Shown here: in pieces, positions 36,351 through 47,141 of the stretch | Position numbering within the stretch: position 1 is the first letter of the stretch | Layout: every line of letters starts with the position of its first letter | NCBI RefSeq assembly: GCF_001905595.1 | Contig: NZ_LIXI01000002.1 | Coordinates: forward strand, 372,001 to 436,000 | Direction: 5' to 3' | DNA from: Streptomyces sp. CB00316 | Lineage (GTDB): Bacteria; Actinomycetota; Actinomycetes; Streptomycetales; Streptomycetaceae | Length of the DNA stretch: 64,000 bases | Translations under genes and position numbers: made by a program | Notes under the pieces: model-generated | Databases searched by the model: none | Seen by the model: the letters and a program-made list of their open reading frames with translations, nothing else | Told to the model about the DNA's origin: nothing

Positions 36351-36398
36351 TCTTTCCTCGCCCGCGCGCACCTGCACACCCGCGCGAAGAACAGGCCT

Positions 36399-37049
36399 TC
36401 AGGCTCCGCGTCCGGTCAGGCCGCTGCGCCAGGCCCAGGCCGCGATCTCCACGCGGTTCCTTGCCCCGAGCTTGGACTGCACATTGGTGAGGTGTGTTTT
36501 GACCGTTCCCACCGTGATGGACAGGACCGCGGCGATCTCGGCGTTTGTCATGCCTTCGGCCAGCAGCACGACTACCTGCTTCTCGCGCGGCGAGAGCTTG
36601 GTGGCAGGCTCCGGACCACGGGGCTCGGTTCGGAGCTGCTTCAGGAGCCGCACGGTGATCGAAGGGCTGACCAACGAGTCGCCGACCGCGGCCGCACGGA
36701 CCGCCTCGGCCAGCAGACGCGGGCCGGAGTCCTTGAGGATGAATCCGCTGGCCCCCGCTTCCACCGCGCGGGCCAAGTAGTCCTCGTCGTCGAAGGTCGT
36801 CACCATCACGACCTGGGGCCGGTGCATGGCATAGGGCCGGGTGAGGTGGCGCAGGGCATCCAGACCGTCCAGGCGGGGCATCCGGATGTCCATCAGAACG
36901 ACGTCCGGTCGGTGCAGTTCGGCCATCTCCAGGGCTTGGAGGCCGTCCTGGGCCTGGGCGACGACGTGGATGTCGACCTCGGCGGAAAGAATCATGGACA
37001 TGCCTGTGCGGACGATCTCCTGGTCGTCGGCGAGCAGCACCCGGATCAC
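36399..37049 (-). CDS. NarL/FixJ-family response regulator
   Basis: 216 aa. GTG start overlaps the kinase stop (GTGA) with GGAGGG 7 nt upstream. Receiver domain with the phospho-Asp in VVLMDIRMPRLDG and DDQ acidic pocket at the start (RVLLADDQEIVRTG). The C-terminal LuxR HTH is LSPREKQVVVLLAEGMTNAEIAAVL followed by VGTVKTHLTNVQSKLG. Target genes unknown; the neighbouring VanZ gene is divergent and a possible target. Confidence 0.9.
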   Translation of the reverse strand: MIRVLLADDQEIVRTGMSMILSAEVDIHVVAQAQDGLQALEMAELHRPDVVLMDIRMPRLDGLDALRHLTRPYAMHRPQVVMVTTFDDEDYLARAVEAGASGFILKDSGPRLLAEAVRAAAVGDSLVSPSITVRLLKQLRTEPRGPEPATKLSPREKQVVVLLAEGMTNAEIAAVLSITVGTVKTHLTNVQSKLGARNRVEIAAWAWRSGLTGRGA

Positions 37050-38254
37050 GGGCCGTCCCTCCACGCGCTCTCCAAGGGGATTCGGGCGTACACCCGCCAG
37101 CGTCCACTGCCGTCGGGACCCGCCTGGAAGACGCCGCCTTCGGCGGTGACGCGTTCCTCAAGTCCGACGAGACCGTACCCCACAGTCGTCGCTGCCCCGG
37201 CCACGGGCAGATCGTTGGTGATGTCGATCTCCACGGACCGGGGGAGGGCTCGCAGCATCACGGAGACGTGCCGGGAGTCCGGCGCGTGCTTACGGACGTT
37301 CGTCAGGGACTCCATGGCGACCCGGTGCACGGCCGCCATGGGCGCTGTCGGCAGACTGTCGAGGGGGCCCTCCTCCTCGAGCCGGGCAGGTCGGCCGCCC
37401 CGCAGCGCGAAGGTCGCCACCAGAGCTCGCAGCTGTTCCGCTTCGCCCGCCGGTACGAGCGGGGCCTCCGTCCGGAGCCCACTCACCATGTGCCGCAAAG
37501 CCCGGAGTGCCTCCGAGGCCGCCCCTTCGATCTGCCCCAGAGCCGAGACCGTCGTCTGCGGATCGGATGCCGCGACCACCTGGGCCCCCTGGGCCTGCAC
37601 GACGATGCCTGTCACATGATGCGCAACGAAGTCGTGCAGGTCCCGGGCGAAGGTGAGCCGCTGCTCCAAGCGCACCTGCTCGGCATGACGCCGCCGGTCA
37701 GCGGCTGCCAGCCGGGCGACGAGCGCCCCGGTCAGTCCGGCACAGACGGCGAATGTACATAGCAGCGCCAGGACGAGGCTGTTCTCCGTCGTCTCCACGG
37801 CTACCGGGCGCAGAACCGCGGCCAGGCACAACAGGAGCGACGCCCCCGCGGCAGGCCGGGCGGCGCCGTACCGGACGGTGAGGACCAGCACCACGATGAG
37901 TGCTGTGATCTCGAACAGGGTGTAGGCGTCGGCGTGCCGCGCCGGCGCCTCCGGCGACCCGGCGGCGACACGCATCCACGCACTGCACCCGAGGGACGCG
38001 GCCCCTGCCAGTGCGCCGGCCCCCGCGACGAGCCGCGGATCACTTCGCCACCGGCCCACCGCACCGACCGTAAGCGCGAGAACGGGTGCGGCTGCTGAGA
38101 GGAGGGCCTGGGGTGCGAGGACGGACCGGTGGACACCGGTGCTGTGGTCGGCGGCGAGCGCCAGTACCAAGGCCGCACCGACGAGAACGACGCCGAGGCG
38201 GAACAGGACACGACGCATCCGGGAAGAGCGTCTGCCGAAGTGCGGGGAATCCAT
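37046..38254 (-). CDS. Membrane sensor histidine kinase (HisKA_3 type)
   Basis: 402 aa. Several N-terminal hydrophobic helices (RLGVVLVGAALVLALAA, LALTVGAVG, FEITALIVVLVLTVRYG, LVLALLCTFAVCAGLTGALVA). The DHp helix holds the phospho-His in FARDLHDFVAHHVTGIVVQAQ. The ATPase part has ESLTNVRKHAPDSRHV (N box) and GYGLVGLEERV (G box). It pairs with the response regulator by translational overlap. Signal unknown. Confidence 0.87.
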   Translation of the reverse strand: MDSPHFGRRSSRMRRVLFRLGVVLVGAALVLALAADHSTGVHRSVLAPQALLSAAAPVLALTVGAVGRWRSDPRLVAGAGALAGAASLGCSAWMRVAAGSPEAPARHADAYTLFEITALIVVLVLTVRYGAARPAAGASLLLCLAAVLRPVAVETTENSLVLALLCTFAVCAGLTGALVARLAAADRRRHAEQVRLEQRLTFARDLHDFVAHHVTGIVVQAQGAQVVAASDPQTTVSALGQIEGAASEALRALRHMVSGLRTEAPLVPAGEAEQLRALVATFALRGGRPARLEEEGPLDSLPTAPMAAVHRVAMESLTNVRKHAPDSRHVSVMLRALPRSVEIDITNDLPVAGAATTVGYGLVGLEERVTAEGGVFQAGPDGSGRWRVYARIPLESAWRDGP

Positions 38255-38402
38255 GCGGGCAGCGTATGCATCCGGGATCGGGAGCCCCTCCGCCGAAAGT
38301 CATAGTGCTCCGCGGCGGCTCCGTCCTTCGGTAGATACGCCGCGGAGCGTGAGCGGGCGACGATCGCCCGAGACGATCGGTACGCGAACCTCAGGAGTCC
38401 CA

Positions 38403-38963
38403 ATGAACTTCCAGATCCACATTCCCACCACTGCGATCCTCGGGCCCGCGCTCGCCGTTCTCGCCCTCGTGGCCCTGGTACGCCACCGACGCGGCCTCCC
38501 CGGCTGGCAAGGCGGCTCGCTGGTGCTGCGCGTCGTCACCGCGCTCTACGCCGCAGCGGTCGCCTCACTCACCTTCTTCCCGCTGTGGATCTACGGCGGG
38601 GACTATCGGAACCAGGCAGAATGGATCGGGCAGATTCAGCCGATCCCGTTGATCATGGCCGACATCACCATGGTCCCCAATGTGATCATGTTCATGCCAC
38701 TCGGCTTCATCCTGCCGCTGCTCCTCCCCCGGCTCAACCGCAGCCGCACCGTCCTGGCCTGCGCGCTCCTCAGCCTGGGCATCGAGGCCGTCCAACTGAT
38801 CCAGTACATCGTCTTCGCCAACGGTCGCGCCGTCGATGTCAACGACCTGATCGCCAACACCATCGGTGGTCTCCTCGGCTACGCGGCCCTGCGCGCCGCA
38901 CAGCGCGGGACCGCCATCCGCAGGGTGCTGGAAAAGGTGTCTCCGACGTCCGCAACCGTCTGA
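38403..38963 (+). CDS. VanZ-family membrane protein
   Basis: 186 aa, AGGAG 5 nt before the ATG. Four or five membrane helices: LGPALAVLALVALV, VVTALYAAAVASLTFFPL, VPNVIMFMPLGFILPLLLP, TVLACALLSLGIEAVQLIQYI and the ANTIGGLLGYAALRAA end. NVIMFMPLGF and AVDVNDLIANTIGGLLGY are the VanZ signatures. VanZ gives low teicoplanin resistance in enterococci; here the role is unknown. Confidence 0.87.
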   Translation: MNFQIHIPTTAILGPALAVLALVALVRHRRGLPGWQGGSLVLRVVTALYAAAVASLTFFPLWIYGGDYRNQAEWIGQIQPIPLIMADITMVPNVIMFMPLGFILPLLLPRLNRSRTVLACALLSLGIEAVQLIQYIVFANGRAVDVNDLIANTIGGLLGYAALRAAQRGTAIRRVLEKVSPTSATV

Positions 38964-39074
38964 CCACCGCCGAGGCACAGGCGCCCAAAGACTCCCGGCG
39001 GCACGGGCACGCCCTCGACACCGTGGCCGCCGAAGGCACCGCCGAGCCGGCAGGGCCCGGTCTGCGGCCACGGC

Positions 39075-41621
39075 TCAGGTGGTCGCCGCGGCCGGCAGCT
39101 CGGGCCGGACCGGCTGGTGGGACGGTTTCGTGGGCAGTGTGATCACCATGGTCAGCCCGCCGCCCGGGGTGTCCTCGGCGGTGACGGTACCGCCCGTGGC
39201 CTCGACGAACCCGCGGGCGACCGCGAGTCCGAGCCCGACACCGGCGCCGCGCGGCGCGTCGCCGTGCCTCTGGAAGGGCTCGAAGACGGCCTCCTTGGCC
39301 TCGTCGGGGATACCGGGCCCGCGGTCGACGACGCGCAACTCCACACGGTCGCCGATCGCGCTGGCGGCCACCAGGACCGGTGTGCCGGCGGGGGTGTACT
39401 TGACGGCGTTCTCAACGATGTTGGCCACGACCCGCTCCAGCAGACCCCGGTCCACCGTGACCATGGGCAGGGTCTCCGGGATGTCCAGGACGACGCTGTC
39501 CTCGGGTACGCCGCCCAGCGCCATCGGCACGACCTCGTCGACGTCGGTCTCGCGGAACACCGGCATGACGGTCCCGGTCTGGAGCCGGGACATGTCGAGC
39601 AGGTTCCCGACCAGGTGATCGAGGCGGTCGGTGCCCTCCTCTATGCCGGCGAGCAGTTCGGCGCGGTCGTCCTCCGACCACTCGACGTCGTCGGCGCGCA
39701 GGGAGGTGACCGCGGCTTTGATGGCGGCCAGCGGGGTGCGCAGGTCGTGGCTGACGGCGGCGAGCAAGGCGGTACGGATCTTGTTGCCCTCGGCGAGCTT
39801 GCGGGCCTCGGCCGCCTCGCCGACCAGGCGCTGACGGTCCAGCACGACGGCGGCCTGGGAGGCGAAGGCGCCCAGGACACGGCGGTCCTCCGCGGGCAGG
39901 ACCCGGCCGGTCAGGGCCAGGGCCAGGTGATCGCTGACGGGGATGTCGACGTCCGCGTCCTCGGGGCGGACGACCGGCTGGGCCTGGCCGACACTGCCCA
40001 CGCAGGTCCACGGGTCGACGTCGCCGGTCCGCTCCAGCAGGGCGACGGACTCCATGGCGAAGGTCTCCCGCACCCGGTCGAGCAGCGCCTCCAGGCTGGT
40101 GTCGCCACGCAGCACACTGCCCGCGAGCAGGGACAGGGTCTCGGACTCCGCCCGCAGCCGGGCGGCCTGCTGGGTGCGGCGCGCGGCCAGGCCGACGACC
40201 GACGCCACGGAAGCCGCGACGGCGAAGAAGACGAAGAAGGCGAAGATGTTCTCGGGGTCGGCGATGGTCCACGTGTGGACGGAGGGCGTGAAATACCAGT
40301 TCAGGAGCGCTGAGCCGACGGTGGCCGAGGCCAGCGCCGGCCACATCCCGCCCAGCAGCGCCGCACCGACGGTCACGGCCATGAAGAGCTGCATCTCGTT
40401 GGCCAGCCCCGTCCCGCCGCCCATCGACGTCAGCACCACGGTGAGCAGGAGCGGCCCGGCCACACCAGCCAGCCACCCCGCCACGAGACGCGGACGCCCG
40501 AGGCGGCTGCGCTGCCGCTTGGGCAGCCCCCGGCCCCGCCCTACCGCGTCGTGCGTGACGATGTGGACGTCCAGGTCGGGGCCCGACTCGCGGGACACGG
40601 TGGCACTGACCCCGGGTCCGAACACGTACTGCCAGGAACGGCGCCGGCTCGCGCCAAGGACGATCTGGGTGGCGTTCAAGCCACGCGAGAACTCGAGCAG
40701 CGCGGAGGGGATGTTCTCGCCGATGACGTGGTGGAAGGTTCCGCCGAGGTCCTCGACGAGGGTCCGCTGGACGGCCAGCTCCTTGGGCGAGGCGGAGGTG
40801 AGGCCGTCGCTGCGGGAGATGTAGACCGCGAGGACCTCACCTCCGGCGCCCTTCTCGGCGAGCCGGGCAGCCCGCCGGATGAGGGTCCGTCCCTCGGGGC
40901 CGCCGGTCAGGCCGACGACGATCCGCTCCCTCGACCCCCAGATCGCCGACACCTCGTGGTCCGAGCGGTACTGGTTGAGGTACTCGTCGACCCGGTCGGC
41001 CACCCACAGCAGGGCCAGCTCGCGCAAGGCGGTGAGGTTGCCGGGCCGGAAGTAGTTGGACAGGGCCGCGTCGATCTTGTCCGGCTTGTAGATGTTGCCG
41101 TGCGCCATACGCCGGCGCAGCGCCTCCGGTGACATGTCGACGAGCTCGATCTGGCCGGCGCGGCGGACGACCTCGTCGGGGACGGTCTCCTTCTGCCGTA
41201 CACCGGTTATGGACTCCACGACATCTCCCAGCGACTCCAGGTGCTGGATGTTCGCCGTCGAGATGACGTCGATACCGGCCGCGAGGAGCTCCTCGACGTC
41301 CTGCCAGCGCTTGCTGTTGCGCGAGCCGGGGATGTTGGTGTGCGGGAGCTCGTCCACCAGGGCGACCGCCGGACGACGGGCCAGCACCGCATCGACGTCC
41401 ATCTCCGTGAAGGTGCCGCCCCGGTACTCGATCTCGCGGCGCGGGATCTGCTCCAGGCCGTGCAGCATGACCTCCGTGCGCGGCCGGTTGTGGTGCTCGA
41501 CGAAGGCGACCACGCAGTCCGTACCCCGCTCGACACGGCGGTGGGCCTCGGAGAGCATCGCGTACGTCTTGCCGACGCCCGGCGCCGAGCCGAGATAGAT
41601 CCGGAGCTTTCCGCGTCCCAT
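39075..41621 (-). CDS. kdpD: Osmosensitive K+ channel histidine kinase KdpD
   Basis: 848 aa. ATG at 41621 starts MGRGKLRIYLGSAPGVGKTYAML, the KdpD N-terminal domain with Walker A. A Usp-like domain follows (~250-370). Four membrane helices lie near 400-490. A GAF-like part, then the H-box AVSHDLRTPLAAIKA and the HATPase N, G1 and G2 boxes (VVANIVENAVKYTP, DRGPGIP, GVGLGLAVARGFVEATGG). It senses K+ limitation and phosphorylates KdpE. Here its partner gene kdpE, just upstream, is frameshifted. Confidence 0.93.
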   Translation of the reverse strand: MGRGKLRIYLGSAPGVGKTYAMLSEAHRRVERGTDCVVAFVEHHNRPRTEVMLHGLEQIPRREIEYRGGTFTEMDVDAVLARRPAVALVDELPHTNIPGSRNSKRWQDVEELLAAGIDVISTANIQHLESLGDVVESITGVRQKETVPDEVVRRAGQIELVDMSPEALRRRMAHGNIYKPDKIDAALSNYFRPGNLTALRELALLWVADRVDEYLNQYRSDHEVSAIWGSRERIVVGLTGGPEGRTLIRRAARLAEKGAGGEVLAVYISRSDGLTSASPKELAVQRTLVEDLGGTFHHVIGENIPSALLEFSRGLNATQIVLGASRRRSWQYVFGPGVSATVSRESGPDLDVHIVTHDAVGRGRGLPKRQRSRLGRPRLVAGWLAGVAGPLLLTVVLTSMGGGTGLANEMQLFMAVTVGAALLGGMWPALASATVGSALLNWYFTPSVHTWTIADPENIFAFFVFFAVAASVASVVGLAARRTQQAARLRAESETLSLLAGSVLRGDTSLEALLDRVRETFAMESVALLERTGDVDPWTCVGSVGQAQPVVRPEDADVDIPVSDHLALALTGRVLPAEDRRVLGAFASQAAVVLDRQRLVGEAAEARKLAEGNKIRTALLAAVSHDLRTPLAAIKAAVTSLRADDVEWSEDDRAELLAGIEEGTDRLDHLVGNLLDMSRLQTGTVMPVFRETDVDEVVPMALGGVPEDSVVLDIPETLPMVTVDRGLLERVVANIVENAVKYTPAGTPVLVAASAIGDRVELRVVDRGPGIPDEAKEAVFEPFQRHGDAPRGAGVGLGLAVARGFVEATGGTVTAEDTPGGGLTMVITLPTKPSHQPVRPELPAAATT

Positions 41622-41701
41622 GATGCGATCTTTCGTGTCGAAGCAGATGGTTCGGTGGCCCGTCGCGGACGATGCCACGACATGCCCGGGGCGAGCGCCA
41701 C

Positions 41702-42405
41702 TCAGCCTTCGAAGCGGTAGCCCGTCCCCGGTTCCGTGATCAGGTAGCGCGGTCGGGAGGGATTCTTCTCCAGTTTGCGCCTGAGCTGCGCCATGTAGAC
41801 GCGGAGGTAGTTCGTCCGGGCGGCGAACGTGGGCCCCCAGACCTCTTCGAGGAGCTGCCGCTGGCTGATCAGCCGGCCCGGGGTGCGGACCAGGATCTCC
41901 AGCAGGTGCCATTCGGTCGGGGTGAGACGGACGGGCCGGCCGTCGCGCCGGACCTTCTTGGCGGCGAGGTCGACGGTGAAGTCCTCTGTGGTGAATGTGA
42001 GCGACAGCGGCTCGTCGGCCGGCAGCACGCCGCCCGCACCGTCCCCGGTGTTGCGCCGTACCGCGGCCCGCAGCCGGGCCAACAGCTCGGCCATGTCGAA
42101 GGGCTTGGTGATGTAGTCATCGGCGCCCGCCTCGAACGCCTCGAGCTTCTCGTGGGTCGTGCGCCGGGCCGACAGGACGATGAGCGGCACGCGGGTCCAG
42201 CCGCGCAGGGCCTTGATCACGTCGATGCCGTCCGTGTCGGGAAGACCGAGGTCGAGGACGACGACGTCCGGTCTGCGCTCGGCGGCCAGCCGCAGCGCGG
42301 TCGTGCCGTCGGGGCCGCGTCCACCTCGTACGCGCGCGCCTGCAAGTTGATCGTCAGAGCCCTGACGAGCGGCGGTTCGTCCTCGACCACCAGCACCCGG
42401 GTCAT
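41702..42405 (-). pseudogene. kdpE: KdpE response regulator with a 1-nt frameshift
   Basis: Starts TRVLVVEDEPPLVRALTINL on ATG 42405. The frame breaks after EVDAAP because a G-run at 42311-42314 has four G where five restore the reading DGTTALRLA. The second frame continues through VVVLDLGLPDTDG (phospho-Asp), SARRTTHEKLEAFEAGADDYITKPF and an OmpR winged helix (LTPTEWHLLEILVRTPGRLISQ) to 41702. Total length would be the normal ~228 aa. Either a sequencing error in a homopolymer or a real loss that would stop induction of kdp. Confidence 0.85.
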
Positions 42406-42521
42406 CGGGGGTGCCACCCTTCTTGTCGTTTCGTCGTTCGCGGAATCCGTCGGCGGCTACGGGGCCGCCGGTACGGGGGACTCCCGGCCCGGCGGCTCCC
42501 AGCGGTCTGCCGACGGGATCG

Positions 42522-43157
42522 TCAGCGTGCGGCCAGGTCCTTCAGCGCGAGGTTGAGCGTGAGGACGTTGACGTGAGGTTCCCCGAGGAACCCGGCGGTG
42601 CGGCCCTCGGTGCGGTCCTCGACCAGCTTCGCGACCTGCTGCCCGGTCAGACCGTTGGCCTGGGCGACCCGCTCGATCTGGATCTCCGCGTACTCCGGGG
42701 AGATGTGCGGGTCGATCGCGGAGGCCGAGCCGGTGACCGCGTCCTTGGGGACCTCGGACTCCGGTACGCCGTTGAAGGCGGCCACGGCCTTCTTGGTGTC
42801 GCCGACCAGCTCGGTCAGCGTCGGGTCGGACGCACCGAGCTGGCTGGAGCCGGTGGACAGCGGGTCGTAGCCGCTGTTGGAAGGGCGCGGCTGGAACCAC
42901 TTCGGATCCGGCCGGGCGACCTCGTTCTCGTCCTCCGGGTTCTGCTTCGGCAGGTCCCAGGTCTGGCCGATGAGCTCGGAGCCGACCTCCTCGCCTTCGA
43001 CCCTGACGATCGAGCCGTTGGCCTTGTCGTGGAAGAGGCCTTGGGCGACGCCCGTGACCGCGAGGGGATAGAGGATGCCGGTGACGACCGTGAGGACGAG
43101 CAGCATGCGCAGCGCGGCCCAGGCCAGGCGTCCCGTGTTCGCTACGGAGTTGTTCAT
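42522..43157 (-). CDS. kdpC: K+-transporting ATPase subunit KdpC
   Basis: 211 aa. One N-terminal membrane helix (AALRMLLVLTVVTGILYPLAVTG) then a soluble domain. Family motifs QPRPSNSGYDPLSTGSSQLG and DAVTGSASAIDPHISPEYAEIQIERVA are intact. KdpC stabilises KdpB with KdpA. It starts 6 bp after the kdpB stop, so the operon order is kdpF-A-B-C. Confidence 0.95.
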   Translation of the reverse strand: MNNSVANTGRLAWAALRMLLVLTVVTGILYPLAVTGVAQGLFHDKANGSIVRVEGEEVGSELIGQTWDLPKQNPEDENEVARPDPKWFQPRPSNSGYDPLSTGSSQLGASDPTLTELVGDTKKAVAAFNGVPESEVPKDAVTGSASAIDPHISPEYAEIQIERVAQANGLTGQQVAKLVEDRTEGRTAGFLGEPHVNVLTLNLALKDLAAR

Positions 43158-43163
43158 AGCCGA

Positions 43164-45302
43164 TCAGCCGATTCCGGGGATGAGGGAGAGGAGCAGGTCG
43201 ATGATCTTGATGCCGACGAACGGGGCGATCAGGCCGCCCAGGCCGTAGAGGCCCAGGTTGCGGCGGAGCATTCTGTCCGCGCTCGTAGGCCGGTAGCGGA
43301 CACCCTTGAGGGCGAGCGGGACCAAGGCGACGATGATCAACGCGTTGAAGACGACAGCGGAGAGGATCGCGGACTCCGGCGAGGCCAGGCCCATGATGTT
43401 CAGCTTGTCCAGGCTCGGGTGGGCGACCGCGAACATGGCCGGGATGATCGCGAAGTACTTCGCGACGTCGTTGGCGATGGAGAAGGTGGTCAGGGCCCCT
43501 CGGGTGATGAGGAGTTGCTTGCCGATCTCGACGATCTCGATGAGCTTGGTCGGGTCGGAGTCCAGGTCCACCATGTTCCCGGCCTCCTTCGCGGCCGAGG
43601 TACCGGTGTTCATGGCCACGCCCACATCCGCCTGTGCGAGCGCCGGTGCGTCGTTCGTACCGTCGCCGGTCATCGCCACCAGCTTGCCGCCGGCCTGCTC
43701 CCGCTTGATGAGGGCCATCTTGTCCTCGGGGGTGGCCTCGGCGAGGAAGTCGTCGACGCCCGCCTCCTCGGCGATGGCCTTGGCCGTCAGCGGGTTGTCG
43801 CCCGTGATCATGATCGTCTTGATGCCCATGCGGCGCAGCTCGTCGAACCGCTCGCGCATGCCGTCCTTGACGACGTCCTTGAGGTGGATGACGCCGAGGA
43901 CACGGGCGCCCCTGTCGTCCTTGGCGGCGACGAGCAGCGGGGTGCCGCCGGCCTGGGCGATGCGGTCGGTCAGCTCGCGGGCATCGGAGGCGACGGTGCC
44001 GCCCTGCTCCTCGACCCAGGCGACGACCGAGCCGGTCGCTCCCTTGCGGACCTGACGGCCGTCGACGTTCACACCCGACATACGGGTCTGGGCCGTGAAG
44101 GCGATCCACTCGGCGTGGGCGAGTTCGCCCTGGTGGCGCTCGCGCAGGCCGTACTTCTCCTTGGCGAGGACCACGATGGAGCGGCCCTCGGGGGTCTCGT
44201 CGGCCAGCGAGGAGAGCTGGGCGGCGTCGGCGACCTCGGCGTCGGTCGTCCCTCGTACGGGGACGAACCCGGCGGCCTGCCGGTTGCCCAGGGTGATGGT
44301 GCCGGTCTTGTCGAGCAGCAGCGTCGACACGTCCCCGGCTGCCTCGACCGCGCGCCCGGACATCGCGAGGACGTTGCGCTGGACCAGGCGGTCCATGCCG
44401 GCGATGCCGATCGCGGAGAGCAGCGCACCGATGGTCGTCGGGATCAGGCAGACCAGCAGGGCGGTCAGGACGATCATCGAGGTCTGCTCGTCGGCGCCCG
44501 CGTAGATCGCGAAGGGCTTCAGGGTGACGACGGCCAGCAGGAAGACGATCGTGAGGGACGCCAGGAGGATGTTCAGGGCGACCTCGTTGGGGGTCTTCTG
44601 CCGGGCGGCGCCCTCGACCAGGCTGATCATCCGGTCGATGAAGGTCTCACCGGGCTTGGTCGTGATCTTGATGACGATCCGGTCGGAGAGGACCTTCGTA
44701 CCGCCGGTGACGGCCGACCGGTCGCCGCCGGACTCGCGGATGACCGGGGCCGATTCGCCGGTGATGGCGGACTCGTCCACCGACGCGACGCCCTCGACGA
44801 CGTCACCGTCGCCGGGGATGATGTCGCCGGCCTCGCAGACGACGAGATCGCCGATCCTCAGCTCAGCACCCGGAACCCGCTCCTCGTTCTTGCCGATGAT
44901 CCGGCGGGCGACGGTGTCCGTCTTGGCCTTGCGCAGGGTGTCGGCCTGGGCCTTGCCGCGGCCCTCGGCAACGGCCTCCGCCAGATTGGCGAAGATCGTG
45001 GTCAGCCACAGCCAGACGGTGATCGCCCAGCCGAACCAGTCACCCGGGTCCTTGATCGCGAGGACGGTGGTGACCACCGATCCGATCAGCACCACGAACA
45101 TGACCGGCGACTTGACCATGACCCGCGGGTCGAGCTTGCGCAGCGCGTCCGGGCAGGACTTCAGGAGCTGCTTCGGGTCGAACAGACCCCCGCCGACCCT
45201 CCCGCCCTCGGGCTTGCGCCCGGTGGGCACGTCCGAGTGCGGCGCAGGGCTGGTCGTCGTGGTGGACATGGCGTCCTCGTACTTCTCTACGTCGGTGGTC
45301 AT
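43164..45302 (-). CDS. kdpB: K+-transporting P-type ATPase subunit KdpB
   Basis: 712 aa, ATP-driven subunit of the Kdp high-affinity K+ pump. Phosphorylation site [16 protein letters not shown] (ITGESAPV), and hinge [21 protein letters not shown] are all present. Start ATG 45302 overlaps the kdpA stop (ATGA); a later ATG at 45269 with GAGG upstream is an alternative. The P, N and A domains and membrane helices match family length. Confidence 0.95.
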   Translation of the reverse strand: MTTDVEKYEDAMSTTTTSPAPHSDVPTGRKPEGGRVGGGLFDPKQLLKSCPDALRKLDPRVMVKSPVMFVVLIGSVVTTVLAIKDPGDWFGWAITVWLWLTTIFANLAEAVAEGRGKAQADTLRKAKTDTVARRIIGKNEERVPGAELRIGDLVVCEAGDIIPGDGDVVEGVASVDESAITGESAPVIRESGGDRSAVTGGTKVLSDRIVIKITTKPGETFIDRMISLVEGAARQKTPNEVALNILLASLTIVFLLAVVTLKPFAIYAGADEQTSMIVLTALLVCLIPTTIGALLSAIGIAGMDRLVQRNVLAMSGRAVEAAGDVSTLLLDKTGTITLGNRQAAGFVPVRGTTDAEVADAAQLSSLADETPEGRSIVVLAKEKYGLRERHQGELAHAEWIAFTAQTRMSGVNVDGRQVRKGATGSVVAWVEEQGGTVASDARELTDRIAQAGGTPLLVAAKDDRGARVLGVIHLKDVVKDGMRERFDELRRMGIKTIMITGDNPLTAKAIAEEAGVDDFLAEATPEDKMALIKREQAGGKLVAMTGDGTNDAPALAQADVGVAMNTGTSAAKEAGNMVDLDSDPTKLIEIVEIGKQLLITRGALTTFSIANDVAKYFAIIPAMFAVAHPSLDKLNIMGLASPESAILSAVVFNALIIVALVPLALKGVRYRPTSADRMLRRNLGLYGLGGLIAPFVGIKIIDLLLSLIPGIG

Positions 45303-46963
45303 GCCGCGAGCCCTTCGGCGAGCGGGCCCAGCGCGAGGGCCGGGAAGAAGGTCAGACCGGTGATGATCATGATGGTGGAGACCAGGAGGCCGGTGAACAG
45401 CGGCTTGTCGGTCCGCAGGGTGCCCCCGGTCTCGGGGACGGGCTTCTGCTCCGCCAGCGAGCCTGCGAGCGCGAGGACGAACACCATCGGCAGGAACCGG
45501 CCGAGCAGCATGCACAGCCCCAGTGCGGTGTTGTGGAACCCGGTGTTCGCGCCGAAGCCGGCGAAGGCCGAGCCGTTGTTGTTCGAGGCGGAGGTGTAGG
45601 CGTACAGCACCTCGGAGAAACCGTGCGATCCGGTGTTGGTCATCGACGACTCACCGTTGCCGGTGGCCATCGCGACAGCCGTGCCGATCAGGACCAGGGC
45701 AGGGGTGATCAGGATGTAGCAGGCCGCGTACTTGATCTGGCGGGTGCCGATCTTCTTGCCCAGGTACTCGGGGGTGCGGCCGACCATCAGACCGGCGATG
45801 AACACCGCGATGACCGCCATGATCAGCATGCCGTAGAGGCCGGAGCCGACACCGCCGGGCGCGATCTCGCCGAGCATCATGCCGAGCAGCAGCACACCAC
45901 CGGACAGACCGCTGTACGAGTCGTGGAACGAGTTGACCGAACCGGTCGACGTCATGGTCGTGGAGACCGCGAACAGGGAGGAGGCCCCCTCGCCGAACCG
46001 CTGCTCCTTGCCCTCCATAGCGCCGCCCGCGAGCTGCGAGGCCGTGCCGGGGTGGGCGAACTCGGTCCAGGTCACCAGGACCACACCGACGAACCAGATC
46101 GTGGCCATCGCCGCGACGATCGCGTAGCCCTGCTTCACGCTGCCGACCATCCTGCCGAAGGTGCGCGGCAGCGAGAACGGGATGACGAGCAGCAGGAAGA
46201 TCGTCAGGAGGTTCGAGAAGCCGTTGGGGTTCTCGAAGGGATGCGAGGAGTTGGCGTTGAAGTAACCGCCACCGTTCGTCCCCAGGTCCTTGATGGCCTC
46301 CTGGGAGGCGACCGCGCCGGGGCTGATCGACTGCGTCTGCCCGGTGACCGTGGTGATCTCGTCGATACCCGCGAAGTTCTGCACGGCACCGGTCGCGACC
46401 AGCACGATCGCCGCGACCACCGAGATCGGGATCAGGATACGGAAGACGCCGCGGACCAGGTCGGCCCAGAAGTTGCCCAGCTCACCGATGCGGGAGCGGG
46501 CGAAGCCGCGGACCAGCGCGACGGCGACCGCGATGCCGACGGCGGCCGAGACGAAGTTCTGCACGGCAAGGCCGGCGGTCTGGGCGACATGGCCCATGTC
46601 CGCCTCACCCGAGTACGACTGCCAGTTCGTGTTCGAGGTGAACGAGGCAGCCGTGTTGAACGCCTGGTCCGGCGTGATCGCCGCGAAGCCCAGCGAGCCC
46701 GGCAGCCTGTCCTGTATTCGCAGGATCAGGTAGAGGAACAGCACGCTCACCGCGGAGAACGCCAGGACACCGCGCAGGTACGCGGGCCAGCGCATCTCGG
46801 TGTCGGGGTTCGCTCCGACGGCGCGGTAGATCCACTTCTCCACCCGCAGGTGCTTGCGAGAGGAGAAGACGGCGGCCATGTAGTCGCCGAAGGGGCGGTG
46901 CACAAGGGCGAGCACGACGATCAGTGCGGTCACCTGGAGCACGTCAGCGAGGACGGGGCTCAT
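45299..46963 (-). CDS. kdpA: K+-transporting ATPase subunit KdpA
   Basis: 554 aa, integral membrane, the K+-selective channel-like subunit. Four selectivity-loop segments can be seen, including [43 protein letters not shown] and [19 protein letters not shown]. Start ATG 46963 lies 8 bp after kdpF. Complete. Confidence 0.95.
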   Translation of the reverse strand: MSPVLADVLQVTALIVVLALVHRPFGDYMAAVFSSRKHLRVEKWIYRAVGANPDTEMRWPAYLRGVLAFSAVSVLFLYLILRIQDRLPGSLGFAAITPDQAFNTAASFTSNTNWQSYSGEADMGHVAQTAGLAVQNFVSAAVGIAVAVALVRGFARSRIGELGNFWADLVRGVFRILIPISVVAAIVLVATGAVQNFAGIDEITTVTGQTQSISPGAVASQEAIKDLGTNGGGYFNANSSHPFENPNGFSNLLTIFLLLVIPFSLPRTFGRMVGSVKQGYAIVAAMATIWFVGVVLVTWTEFAHPGTASQLAGGAMEGKEQRFGEGASSLFAVSTTMTSTGSVNSFHDSYSGLSGGVLLLGMMLGEIAPGGVGSGLYGMLIMAVIAVFIAGLMVGRTPEYLGKKIGTRQIKYAACYILITPALVLIGTAVAMATGNGESSMTNTGSHGFSEVLYAYTSASNNNGSAFAGFGANTGFHNTALGLCMLLGRFLPMVFVLALAGSLAEQKPVPETGGTLRTDKPLFTGLLVSTIMIITGLTFFPALALGPLAEGLAA

Positions 46964-46971
46964 ATCCGTAC

Positions 46972-47061
46972 TCAGAACCTCTCCGGCTTGACGAGGGCGA
47001 GGACGAGGTAGCCCAGCAGGGCGACGGCCACGACGAGGCCGACGATGTTCTCGGCGGTCAC
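46972..47061 (-). CDS. kdpF: KdpF small membrane subunit
   Basis: 29 aa: a single helix [25 protein letters not shown], the typical KdpF size and ending (xxxLKPERF). GTG start overlaps the stop of an upstream 27-aa peptide. KdpF stabilises the Kdp complex. Confidence 0.88.
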   Translation of the reverse strand: MTAENIVGLVVAVALLGYLVLALVKPERF

Positions 47062-47141
47062 AGCTTCGCCACCCCCTTGGCGATGAGGACCACCAGCGCG
47101 AACACCGCGATCGTGGTGACGACGAAGGCCACGTCGGCCAT
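47058..47141 (-). CDS. 27-aa single-helix membrane peptide upstream of kdpF
   Basis: ATG 47141 with AAGGAG 6 nt upstream. The peptide [26 protein letters not shown] is one hydrophobic helix with Lys at the end. Its stop overlaps the kdpF GTG (GTGA). Same topology as KdpF but distinct sequence. It would be the first gene of the kdp operon; role unknown. Confidence 0.65.
   Translation of the reverse strand: MADVAFVVTTIAVFALVVLIAKGVAKL

Noticed and set aside
42411..45599. Very long plus-strand frame over kdpBC
   Set aside because: Antisense shadow of well-supported kdpC and kdpB; its Asp/Gly/Val/Arg-rich translation has no domain.
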